NCBI GenBank assembly: GCA_964574815.1
Contig: CAZNPL010000050.1
Span: forward strand, 1-43,722
Origin: CAZNPL01 sp964574815
GTDB lineage: Bacteria > Planctomycetota > Phycisphaerae > UBA1845
Direction of reading: 5' to 3'
Length of the DNA stretch: 43,722 nucleotides
In this document: one piece after another, positions 8,164 through 16,416 of the stretch
Numbering within the stretch: position 1 is the first letter of the stretch
Layout of the letters: each line of letters begins with the position of its first letter
The notes under the pieces: generated by a model
What the model was told of the DNA's origin: nothing
Seen by the model: the letters and a program-made list of their open reading frames with translations, nothing else
Database searches by the model: none
Made by a program: the position numbers and the translations under genes

Positions 8164-9279
8164 TTCGGGCAGTTCGATCGTGTGCCGGTGTCGCAGCGGG
8201 CCGACCGGGACGTTCAGGCGGATTTCCCCTTCCATCTCGAATCGCGCCGCCAGCCGCTGAATGGTGTCAACCAGTTCGGTCATACGCTGGGACGTCAGAA
8301 GAAGTGACTCGTAGAGCCGCGGGTCGTGCACAAACAGCCCGGCCGTGCCCTCTTCCTGCTCGATGGCGCGGGCGATTCGACTGAGCGAGGCGGCCAACTC
8401 GGCCGAATGGAGCAGCACGGGCTGCAAATCGGTGGCAATCTCGTCCATATGCCGGCTGGCATCGTCGATCCCACCTTCGATTTTCGTTGCGATGCGCTGG
8501 AGGCTCGACTGCAGTTCGGCGGTCGTCTCGCTGATGTTGGCCAAAGCCTCCCGGCCGTCCGCGCTCATCTGCCGCAGGTTCTCGAACATGTCGAGAATAC
8601 CCTGGCGAACCTCGGGATCACCAAACGTTTCGTTGAAGGTCTTCAGCGTTGTGTCGAAGCGCTGCACGACCGTGTAAAGATTGGCCGTCACCCTGCGGGC
8701 CTCGTCCGCCGGGTCGTCCACCTGTTCGATTGTGTGCTTGTCGAGCAGATCGTGCATATCCTGTGCAACGGGTGTGAGCTCCTCCATGAATCCGCCGAAT
8801 TGGGCGATGGTCGTCTCCAACGTCGCCAACAGGGTGTCCGGAATGATCCCGTCGAAGTACCCCCCCATGATTCCGACGATCTCCTCGCCCGGCGCCAGCG
8901 GCGGAGCCTCCTCGCCCTCCACCACGTCGATCGTCACGTAGCCTCGCCCGAGTCCCAGCCCGGCGGGCTGAACGATAGCCGCGGCCGTGTTCGGAATCCG
9001 GTATTCCTCGTCGATCGCTGCGATGATCTGGACGCCCGCGTCCAGGTGATCCAGATCCTTGAACTGAATCTCTTTGACGCGCCCGATCTGCACTCCGCTC
9101 AGGTAGACCTGCGCTCCCTCGCCGATCCCAGTCAGCTCTTTCACCACGATTTTCACATCGTAGGTTCGCCCGCCGAGAAACGCGGGGAGCTCGCCGAACG
9201 ACGACATCAGCGACGCCAGCGCGACCAGTCCGACGATCATGAACAATCCGATCAGCGTGTTACGTCGCAGATCGCTCAC
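8140..9279 (-). CDS. mlaD: MCE-family lipid transport protein MlaD
   Basis: A 379-residue periplasmic substrate-binding subunit of the Mla phospholipid transporter. A single N-terminal membrane anchor (about residues 7-27) precedes one MCE domain (about 39-115) with YDVKIVVKELTGIGEGAQVY and the GVQIGRVKEI strand. A long predicted helical region follows (about 135-345), much longer than in E. coli MlaD but normal for MCE proteins of other phyla. MCE rings bind lipid in a central pore and shuttle it across the periplasm. It is the third gene of a minus-strand operon mlaE-mlaF-mlaD and starts 2 bp after mlaF. The 3' end overlaps the convergent GT-C gene by 24 bp. No mlaC or mlaB is present here. 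Confidence 0.92.
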   Translation of the reverse strand: MSDLRRNTLIGLFMIVGLVALASLMSSFGELPAFLGGRTYDVKIVVKELTGIGEGAQVYLSGVQIGRVKEIQFKDLDHLDAGVQIIAAIDEEYRIPNTAAAIVQPAGLGLGRGYVTIDVVEGEEAPPLAPGEEIVGIMGGYFDGIIPDTLLATLETTIAQFGGFMEELTPVAQDMHDLLDKHTIEQVDDPADEARRVTANLYTVVQRFDTTLKTFNETFGDPEVRQGILDMFENLRQMSADGREALANISETTAELQSSLQRIATKIEGGIDDASRHMDEIATDLQPVLLHSAELAASLSRIARAIEQEEGTAGLFVHDPRLYESLLLTSQRMTELVDTIQRLAARFEMEGEIRLNVPVGPLRHRHTIELPESGMDTPP

Positions 9280-9281
9280 GG

Positions 9282-10097
9282 TTATTCCCTCTCTTCGACG
9301 CCGGCCAGGTCCTCAGCCACGGCGTGACCTTCAATGAACCGGCGGACCCGTGGGTCGTCGCACGCACGGATTTCCTCGCAGGTTCCGTCGAATATGAACC
9401 TGCCACCGTAAAGCATGATGACCCGGTCGGCCACCTTGTACACGCTCGCCATGTCGTGCGTCACGACGATTCCGGTCACGTGCAGCTCACGCTGCATCTT
9501 CCGGATCAGCGAATTGATCACGTCCGCGCGGATGGGGTCCAGGCCGGTGGTCGGCTCATCGTAAAGGATCACTCCGGGGTCCAGCGCCAGCGCCCGCGCC
9601 AGCGCAACGCGTTTCTTTTGTCCGCCGGAAAGCTGGGCGGGCATGCGTTGCTGAATCCCGCTCAGGCCCACCATGTGCAACTTCTCCTCGACGATCCGGT
9701 CGATCTCCGAACGTGCCTTGTCCGTCTGCTCGAGGATCGGAAATGCCACGTTCTCGCCCGCCGTCATCGAGTCGAACAGGGCGTTGAGCTGAAACAGGAA
9801 GCCGAAGTATTTCCGAAGATCCGCGAGCTTCTTCTCGGACAGGTTGTCGATTCGCCGCCCTTCAAACAGCACCTCACCGCGGTCAGGACGGAGCAGGCCC
9901 ACGATGTGCTTCAGCAGCACGCTCTTGCCCGTTCCCGACGCCCCGATCACCACCGTCGTCTCGCCGCGGCGCAGTCGCAGGTTGATGCCTTCCAGAACGC
10001 GAAGGTCCCCGAAACTTTTGTACACATTGCGCAATTCGATCAGAGTGTTGTCTGTGTCGCCGGAGTTGGAGTTGGCCGCGGCCTGCACAGACACCAC
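9282..10097 (-). CDS. mlaF: ABC transporter ATPase MlaF
   Basis: A 271-residue ABC ATPase that powers the Mla lipid transporter from the cytoplasmic face. It shows Walker A GASGTGKS (residues 52-59), a Q-loop near FGFLFQLNALFDS, signature LSGGQ (156-160), Walker B VILYDEP (176-182) and switch His214 in VVTHD. The FLFQ-x-x-ALFDSMT sequence around the Q-loop is characteristic of MlaF/Ttg2A proteins. The start at 10097 lies 4 bp after the mlaE stop, and mlaD follows by 2 bp, so the three genes are one operon. The first 19 residues before the ABC fold are a short polar extension without a known role. Confidence 0.95.
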   Translation of the reverse strand: MVSVQAAANSNSGDTDNTLIELRNVYKSFGDLRVLEGINLRLRRGETTVVIGASGTGKSVLLKHIVGLLRPDRGEVLFEGRRIDNLSEKKLADLRKYFGFLFQLNALFDSMTAGENVAFPILEQTDKARSEIDRIVEEKLHMVGLSGIQQRMPAQLSGGQKKRVALARALALDPGVILYDEPTTGLDPIRADVINSLIRKMQRELHVTGIVVTHDMASVYKVADRVIMLYGGRFIFDGTCEEIRACDDPRVRRFIEGHAVAEDLAGVEERE

Positions 10098-10101
10098 CCC
10101 C

Positions 10102-10917
10102 TCAAAGAAGAGGCTTGAAACCCCAGACCGAGTTGTACACGTCCTGCATCATGCGTGTCAGGTAGAAATCGGTGACCAGGATGACGATGAAGCTGGAGAC
10201 GAAGGCGACCGTGCACGCCCGGCCGACGCCTTCGGCGCCCGCCCGGCAGTGAAACCCCATGTAGCACGAAATCAGTCCTATGGCGCCGCCGAAAACCACC
10301 GCCTTCACGAGTCCGACGAACAGATCCCAGGTTTCCACCGCGTCCGCGGTATAGTAGGCGTACGGCTCGCTCGGGACCGATTCGAGCACCACCGCCATGA
10401 ACCATCCCCCCAGTGCCCCCATCAGATTACAGTAGAGGGTCAAGACCGGTGCCAGCAGCACGCATGCGACGAAGCGCGGCACGACCAGGTGCCGGATCGG
10501 ATCGGTGCCCATCACGCGAAGAGCGTCGATCTGCTCGGTCACGTTCATCGTGCCCAGCTCCGCCGTCAACGCCCCGCCGACCCGACCGGCCAGCATCACC
10601 CCGGCAAGCACCGGCCCGAGTTCCTTGATCAACGCCAGGTTGACCAGGACGCCCATCCGCTCCTCGAGCCCGGCGGCACGAAGTTGCTCGACCGCCTGGG
10701 CGGCCAGCACCAGCCCCACGAAGACGCCCGTCACCACCATCACCGGGACGGTGCGAAAGCCGACCTCGTAGAATTGCGGCATGAGCAGCGACCAGTCGCG
10801 CCGACGGACGGCCGCGCCCGGTATAGACGTGAGCGTCCGGCCGGCAAATCGCCAGAACCGCCCGAACAGGGCGACTGCCTCATGCGTGCCGAGCCCGATT
10901 CTGGCAAGGAGTGTCAT
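10102..10917 (-). CDS. mlaE: ABC transporter permease MlaE
   Basis: A 271-residue inner-membrane permease of the Mla transporter, with an amphipathic N-terminal helix and five hydrophobic segments. Family marks include the segment from LMPQFYEVGFRTVPVM, then NLALIKELGPVLAGVMLAGR, then GGALTAELGTMNVTEQIDAL, where 'E-L-G-T-M' and 'EQIDAL' form the coupling helix. The preferred start is the ATG at 10917 (MTLLARIGLG), which gives normal MlaE length. The frame is open to 11181, but that extension is Arg/His-rich and overlaps the start of the divergent glycosyltransferase. It is the first gene of mlaE-mlaF-mlaD, and its promoter should lie between 10918 and 11049. Confidence 0.94.
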   Translation of the reverse strand: MTLLARIGLGTHEAVALFGRFWRFAGRTLTSIPGAAVRRRDWSLLMPQFYEVGFRTVPVMVVTGVFVGLVLAAQAVEQLRAAGLEERMGVLVNLALIKELGPVLAGVMLAGRVGGALTAELGTMNVTEQIDALRVMGTDPIRHLVVPRFVACVLLAPVLTLYCNLMGALGGWFMAVVLESVPSEPYAYYTADAVETWDLFVGLVKAVVFGGAIGLISCYMGFHCRAGAEGVGRACTVAFVSSFIVILVTDFYLTRMMQDVYNSVWGFKPLL

Positions 10918-11079
10918 AGCGGACGTTCGTTCGTGACAATTCGGTGGATCAAGCCTTGAAGGCACTATTAGCCGCCGGCTGGTCGTTGTCAATGAACGCT
11001 TTGACGACGCGCCGACGCGGTGCATGCCGGCCACGAAGGAGGCGGGATTCTGCCACCGTGGCCGCTTATGATACCGGGC

Positions 11080-11862
11080 ATGTCCCCCGCGGGTGCGACC
11101 GTCTCGATTGTGGTCCCGACGTTTCGGGAGGTGCCTAATATCGAACCGCTCGTGCGCCGCACGTTCGAAGCGGTGCGCCAAGCCGGGATTCCGGCCGAGA
11201 TGATCCTGGTAGACGATGATTCGAGGGACGGAACCGTTGAGACTGTCGGCTGGCTATCGAGTGAGTTTCCAGTCCGCGTCGAAGTCCGAACCGATCGGCG
11301 AGGCCTCTCGTCGGCCGTCCTCCGCGGGTTCGAACTCGCCCGCGGCGACGTATTCGTTGTGATGGACGCCGACCTCCAGCACCCGCCGGAGCTCATCCCC
11401 GACCTGGCGCAACCCGTCATCGAGGGCCGTGCCGACATGGCCTTCGGCTCCCGCTACACCCCGGGCGGCCGGATCGCCGAGCGCTGGCCCTGGCACCGCC
11501 GACTCGCCAGCCGCGTGGCCACCCTGCTGGCCCGCCCGCTGGTTCCTTTGCGCGATCCGATGAGCGGCTTCTTCGCCCTCGACCGGGAGACTTGGCGGCG
11601 AGCAGAGAAACTCCGCCCGACCGGCTTCAAGATCGGCCTGGAACTCGCCGTTAAAGCTCGCTGCAAACATTTAACCGAGATCCCCTTCAGGTTTGCAGCA
11701 CGCTCGTCCGGTCATAGCAAACTTCGTCTTGCGCAGCAGTTTGAGTACTTGGAGCAGTTGGTTCGTCTCTACTGGTTTCGACACCGCCGGGTCCTTGCCA
11801 TGGCGCTGGTCATCAGTATGGGCGTCATCTCGTGTGCGTTCATGCTCCGGCTGACCGGGTAA
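11080..11862 (+). CDS. Polyprenol-phosphate mannose synthase-like glycosyltransferase
   Basis: A 260-residue GT2 enzyme of the DPM1 type, transferring a sugar (mannose in characterised members) from a nucleotide donor to a polyprenyl phosphate. Motifs are IVVPTFREVPNI, VDDDSRDGT (D45-D47), VMDADLQHPPE (D96 and D98), FGSRYTPGG and MSGFFALDRE, then GFKIGLELAVK, all typical of dolichol-P-mannose synthases. A single hydrophobic segment closes the protein (about 240-257). The start is uncertain. ATGs at 11068 and 11080 have no good ribosome site, whereas an AAGGAGG at 11036-11042 points to an in-frame CTG at 11050. It is divergent from the mla operon. The product could feed the GT-C enzyme at 6871. 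Confidence 0.85.
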   Translation: MSPAGATVSIVVPTFREVPNIEPLVRRTFEAVRQAGIPAEMILVDDDSRDGTVETVGWLSSEFPVRVEVRTDRRGLSSAVLRGFELARGDVFVVMDADLQHPPELIPDLAQPVIEGRADMAFGSRYTPGGRIAERWPWHRRLASRVATLLARPLVPLRDPMSGFFALDRETWRRAEKLRPTGFKIGLELAVKARCKHLTEIPFRFAARSSGHSKLRLAQQFEYLEQLVRLYWFRHRRVLAMALVISMGVISCAFMLRLTG

Positions 11863-12976
11863 CTCCACGATGCTGTCGAGCGCCTCTCCAGGATCGTACG
11901 AATGTCAGCCAACCGGCCCAGCGCCTCACGCGAACCGCTTCGTGCCGTCGCATGGAAAGTAGGTAATCAGCGCACAACAGGGTTAGCCGTGATGGCCGCA
12001 ATCATGACGCACGGTGAGAGCCGCTGCGGACGACTCGTGCTGGGTGTCCATCTCCTCACGCCCTGGCCAATGCGTCGGGGCAAAGGCAAGCGGAGTACGG
12101 ACTGTGAAACTTGGCCCAGGTCGGGCGCGCAACGGTACCGGTTTTAACGGTTGCTGTCTTCCGCCGACGAGATCGGTCGGCCGCGAGCGCGACCGAACAT
12201 TCGGCAAACCAAGTTATATTTGGCCTAAACTCCTGCTGTTCTCCCATCGCGCCAGCTTGACGCGCCTTGCGTTCCTCTTGTCGAGAGCTCATAAATCCTG
12301 GGCGCCCGAATAGAAGCTGGACTGTTTAATCTCGAGTCATGAGGCTGGTATAGCGCGCTGTTTCCAGTTTAGCTGTAATAACAAAATCTAGGGTATTTAA
12401 CCCTTGAACCGGAAAGGGATTCTCGATAAGTTATAAAGTTAAAGTGAAAACGGAGGGCGACGCTGCCAGCCTGCCTGCGCGCGTAAGTTAACGCTTTCGA
12501 CGGCGTTCCGACACGCCGATGAGCGGTGCCGCGAAAAGGGGGCTTATTTAACCGGTTAAACTTGGACTCAGGCTGGTTTCCCAAAGTTCCGAGCGTTCGC
12601 ACCCCGGTTGCCGGTTTGTTGAACAGATCGTCGCCGTGGTTGATGCGTGGGTGGTATGCGGCGGCCTTCTGGTCGTCAAGCGCTCGTTTTCGGGTGCCGG
12701 GGCATCTGAAGCAGCGCGGAGAGACCCACGGACCGGCGTTGTTGTTTCTTTGGTGGGACGATACCGATGCAGTATTCCAAGCGCGGGAGCGACTGTAGGC
12801 CGGAGTTCACAAGGCCTAGCGCGGGGAGCGTTCAGCGGCGATTCGGGCCTCACCCCTTCGCAAGCTCGCTGTCGGTGCTGTTCACGTTCGAACTCGGCAA
12901 ATCGATTCAACGGCGGGCTCTGCAACACGAGGTTCGGCCTCCGCAAGCAGGACGCACACCGCAGGGGAGGAATGCA
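11863..12976. other. 1.1-kb leader/intergenic region before the exoprotein cluster
   Basis: No convincing gene on either strand. The segment 12320-12450 is clearly AT-richer than the surroundings and holds promoter-like words (ttgaac at 12404, then tataaa at 12432, with spacing too long for a simple sigma-70 site). A 14-bp perfect palindrome, tttaaccggttaaa, lies at 12547-12560. The 420 bp from there to the first exoprotein gene would then be a long untranslated leader. I could not match it to a known riboswitch or small RNA. Confidence 0.5.
12547..12560. promoter_or_regulatory. 14-bp perfect palindrome, possible operator
   Basis: The sequence tttaaccggttaaa is fully self-complementary. It lies in the long region upstream of the first exoprotein gene, just after the AT-rich promoter-like stretch. 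A dimeric regulator could bind here, but no matching second site was found and the reading is speculative. Confidence 0.25.
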
Positions 12977-15900
12977 ATGAAGGAGACGACGGCGAACCTT
13001 TGGTCTCGGACCTCGATCGCGGGTCTGATGCTGGTGCTCTACATGGTCGGGTTGGCGCAGGCTCAAGCCGGGTCATGGTGGGATCCTGACTGGGATTACC
13101 GCAAGAAGATAACCATACCGGCCTCAAGCCCCCCGACCACAATCGACCTGAGCGATTTCCCGGTATTGATCTCGCTGGACGATGCCGAGCTAACCAAGGC
13201 GCGAGCCGACGGCTGGGACCTGGTGTTCACGGACGACGCCGGCGTTCAGTTGGATCACGAGATCGAGCATTTCGCGCAAAGTTCAGGCGCCCTACGGGCG
13301 TGGGTACGCATCCCCGTGCTGACTTGGGACACAGACACGGCCGTCTACCTCTATTACGGCAACGCCGGGGTGCTGACCACTCATGAGAACCCCGCGTCTG
13401 TCTGGGATGTTACATATAAGCTGGTTCACCACTTAGAGGAGTCCGCCCCTCCACACCTGGACAGCACACTCAACACGAACGATGGCGCCGTCTCCGGAAG
13501 CGTGAGTCAGGGACTTACAGGCCAGATTAACGGCGGGGTCGAGTTCGACGGATCGACCGGAAAGATCACAGTCTCCCACAGCACCAGTCTGGCAATCACA
13601 GACGTGGTCACGTTTGAAGCGTGGATCAATCCGGACGCGCTGCCCACAACGCCCTACTGGAATCTGCTGGTCAAGGGATCCGGTTTCCCGTACCAGTTCT
13701 ACCTGGAGGCCAACACCGGCAGGCTCAACTTCTACAGCGATTTCAGCGGCGTGGTCACTTCCGGGACCCCGGTGACAGCGGGAGTATGGCAGCACGTGGC
13801 GATTTCGGTGCACGACGACTTGGACGAGGTCAAGTTCTATATCAATGGCTCGCAAGTCGGTACGACGCAGCTGGGGAATCTGGACACCGACGACGGTTCC
13901 GATGTGCAGATCGGCGCATTCAACGCAAACAACTACTTCGACGGCATGATGGACGAGATTCGGCTCTCGCGGGCTGTACGCAGCGCGGACTGGATCGCGT
14001 CGTCGTACGCCAACCAGAACGATCCAACGTCGTTCTACAGCGTAGGGCTCGAGGAAACTTTCGGGGGTGAGCCGGTTGTATCGAATCCGTTGCCGTCGGA
14101 CGGCGCGGCGGACGTGAGTGTGTCGCTGTCAGAACTGCGCTTCACGCTGACGGACAACGAAGGCGACCTGATGGATTACTCGGTGTGGACGTCGCCGGAC
14201 ATCGGCTCTGACGGCGCCACCGGCGTTTCGGATGGGGAGTACGTCCTTGCGGTGAGCGGTCTGGCTTATGACACAACTTACACGTGGTATGTGGATGCGA
14301 GCGACCCGGCCGGTAGCGGTGGAACGACGAACGCGGTCTTTACCTTTTCGACCGAAACCGCGCCGGGCGGATGGTGGAACCATGACTGGCACTACCGAAA
14401 GTCGATCACGATCGACCACACGCAGGTAGCGGAGGAACTGATCGACTTCCCGTTGCTCGTCTCGCTGACAGACTCGGATCTCGGCGCTCAAGCACAAGCG
14501 AACGGTGACGACATCGTGTTCACGGACTACCTCGGCGTGCAACTCGACCACGAATTGGAGTATTATAGTGCGGGAGACCTGGTGGCCTGGGTCCGGATTC
14601 CGCTGCTGCCTGCCGACGTGGACACCCCGCTGTTCATGTACTACGGCAACGTAAGTGCGCCGAACCAGGAGAACGCGACCGGCGTTTGGGGTGCGGCGTA
14701 CGACATGGTTCATCACCTGTCCGAGACGAGCGGAACGCACTTCGACAGCACGATCAACGCGCGCGATGGTGAGCCCTTCGGTGGACCGAACCAGAACGAC
14801 GCCGGCCTGACGGATGGTGCCGACGCTTTCCAGACCCCGGAGCAATACGTTGAAGGGTCCAGCTTCCCTGTGGGCAACGTGTACACCTACAGCCTGTGGT
14901 TCAACGCGAACACTCTCGCCTATCCCGACCCTCGCGGCGACTGGAATTGCCTGTTCGAACTGGCCGCGAACAACACCAACCGGATCATCCTGTGGACGTT
15001 GAAGGACGCCGATCCCGCGACGACGGCGGAGCTCTACGTCAGCCACAAGGTACCGGTGGTGACGACCAATGCGGCGATTGAGGCGGGCCAGTGGTACTAC
15101 GCGGTTTTCACGTTTGACTTTGACGCGAGCCCCCAGGCACGCATGTATGTGGATGGGCAACCGGTGGGCCTGACACAGGACACGGGTCTGCCGGCCACGC
15201 CGGTTGTGTCACCAGGCATTTTCCGCATCGGCACGGATACGTTTCAGTCCCCAGATTTCACGCTCGACGGTCGGATCGACGAGGTTCGATTCGCGGAGCG
15301 GGTCCACTCTCCGGGGTGGGTTTTGACGGAGTACAACAACCAGTGGAGTCCATCGACGTTTTACGATGTGGGATCGGAGGAGAACAACCTGGCGGTGTGC
15401 GGTAACTCGATCGTCGACTTCGGCGAGGACTGCGACGACGGGAACACGGCGGACGGGGACTGTTGTTCGTCCCTGTGCCTGTATGAGTTGCTCGGGTCGC
15501 CGTGCGGAGATCAGACCGACGCCCCCTGCGATCATCCGGACACCTGTGACGGGGCGGGTGCGTGCCTGGACAACCTCGAACCCGACGCGACTCCTTGCGA
15601 GGACGGCCAGTTCTGCACGGTCGGGCAAATCTGCCTGTCGGGGAGCTGTCAGGGGGGAACCGATCCCTGTACCAATCCCGAATTGCCGCACTGCGATGAG
15701 CAGTCGGATCAATGTGTCGAGTGCCTGATCAACGAGCATTGTGAGGACGGCGTGTTCTGCGACGGGGCAGAGCAGTGTGTGAATGGCACGTGCGAAACCG
15801 ACGGCGACCCCTGCGACGACGGCGTCGCATGCACCGACGACTCGTGCAATGAGGCCACAAACACCTGCACGAACGCGGCCAATGATGCGAATTGCGATGA

Positions 15901-16405
15901 CGGTCTCTTCTGTAACGGTCCCGAAACCTGCAACGCCCTGTCCGGTTGCCAAACGGGCGCCGAGCCATGCACCGAACCGACGCCTGTTTGCGACGAGGTC
16001 AACGACGTCTGTCTGGCCGAGTGCTTCACAAATGACGACTGCGATGACGGCAACGTCTGTACCTGGGGCACCTGTCAGGGCGGCGAGTGTGCCTACAGCA
16101 TCAGACCTTACGGCGACGTCGACCGTAACGTGACTCTCAACCTGTTCGACGTGTTCTGCCTCCTTGATTTGATCGGAGGAGAGACACCTGATGATCCGAA
16201 CTGCGTTCGGAGCACTGCCGACATCGAACCCTGCGCCGGGAACGGTGTCGTGAGCATTCTCGACATCTTTGCTGTCCTCGCCGCCATCGGCGGGGACGAT
16301 CCGTGCTGCAGCGGTGTCAGTCTCGGCAGGGATCGGGCGCAAAGTGGCAACGACGGAAGTTCCATATCGAACGTGAACGAGACGTCTTCGGGCGTTCATC
16401 GATAA
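12977..16405 (+). CDS. Secreted DUF2341/LamG/Cys-repeat dockerin-like protein 1
   Basis: A 1142-residue exported protein. The ATG at 12977 follows GGGGAGG by six bases and begins a classical signal peptide ending near AQAQA (residue about 31). Domains in order: DUF2341 (34-150, WWDPDWDYRKKITI and YLYYGNAG), a LamG/concanavalin-like domain (165-358), an FnIII-like domain (361-462), a second DUF2341 (465-570), a second LamG (about 620-805), a myxobacterial-type disulfide repeat (from 808, GEDCDDGNTADGDCCSS), diverged Cys-rich units, and a dockerin-like pair at about 1044-1112 (DVDRNVTLNLFD and a second DIxPC-type loop). LamG and DUF2341 folds commonly bind glycans. No catalytic domain is seen. 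It heads a tandem of related genes; the next starts 11 bp after its stop. Confidence 0.85.
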   Translation: MKETTANLWSRTSIAGLMLVLYMVGLAQAQAGSWWDPDWDYRKKITIPASSPPTTIDLSDFPVLISLDDAELTKARADGWDLVFTDDAGVQLDHEIEHFAQSSGALRAWVRIPVLTWDTDTAVYLYYGNAGVLTTHENPASVWDVTYKLVHHLEESAPPHLDSTLNTNDGAVSGSVSQGLTGQINGGVEFDGSTGKITVSHSTSLAITDVVTFEAWINPDALPTTPYWNLLVKGSGFPYQFYLEANTGRLNFYSDFSGVVTSGTPVTAGVWQHVAISVHDDLDEVKFYINGSQVGTTQLGNLDTDDGSDVQIGAFNANNYFDGMMDEIRLSRAVRSADWIASSYANQNDPTSFYSVGLEETFGGEPVVSNPLPSDGAADVSVSLSELRFTLTDNEGDLMDYSVWTSPDIGSDGATGVSDGEYVLAVSGLAYDTTYTWYVDASDPAGSGGTTNAVFTFSTETAPGGWWNHDWHYRKSITIDHTQVAEELIDFPLLVSLTDSDLGAQAQANGDDIVFTDYLGVQLDHELEYYSAGDLVAWVRIPLLPADVDTPLFMYYGNVSAPNQENATGVWGAAYDMVHHLSETSGTHFDSTINARDGEPFGGPNQNDAGLTDGADAFQTPEQYVEGSSFPVGNVYTYSLWFNANTLAYPDPRGDWNCLFELAANNTNRIILWTLKDADPATTAELYVSHKVPVVTTNAAIEAGQWYYAVFTFDFDASPQARMYVDGQPVGLTQDTGLPATPVVSPGIFRIGTDTFQSPDFTLDGRIDEVRFAERVHSPGWVLTEYNNQWSPSTFYDVGSEENNLAVCGNSIVDFGEDCDDGNTADGDCCSSLCLYELLGSPCGDQTDAPCDHPDTCDGAGACLDNLEPDATPCEDGQFCTVGQICLSGSCQGGTDPCTNPELPHCDEQSDQCVECLINEHCEDGVFCDGAEQCVNGTCETDGDPCDDGVACTDDSCNEATNTCTNAANDANCDDGLFCNGPETCNALSGCQTGAEPCTEPTPVCDEVNDVCLAECFTNDDCDDGNVCTWGTCQGGECAYSIRPYGDVDRNVTLNLFDVFCLLDLIGGETPDDPNCVRSTADIEPCAGNGVVSILDIFAVLAAIGGDDPCCSGVSLGRDRAQSGNDGSSISNVNETSSGVHR

Positions 16406-16416
16406 GGAGGAGCGGA

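Noticed and set aside
10918..11181. N-terminal extension of mlaE
   Set aside because: Arg/His-rich translation that overlaps the divergent gene; MlaE proteins start near MTLLARIG.
11902..12313. Small ORFs in the gap after the polyprenol-P-mannose synthase-like gene
   Set aside because: No ribosome sites, random composition and overlapping frames on both strands.
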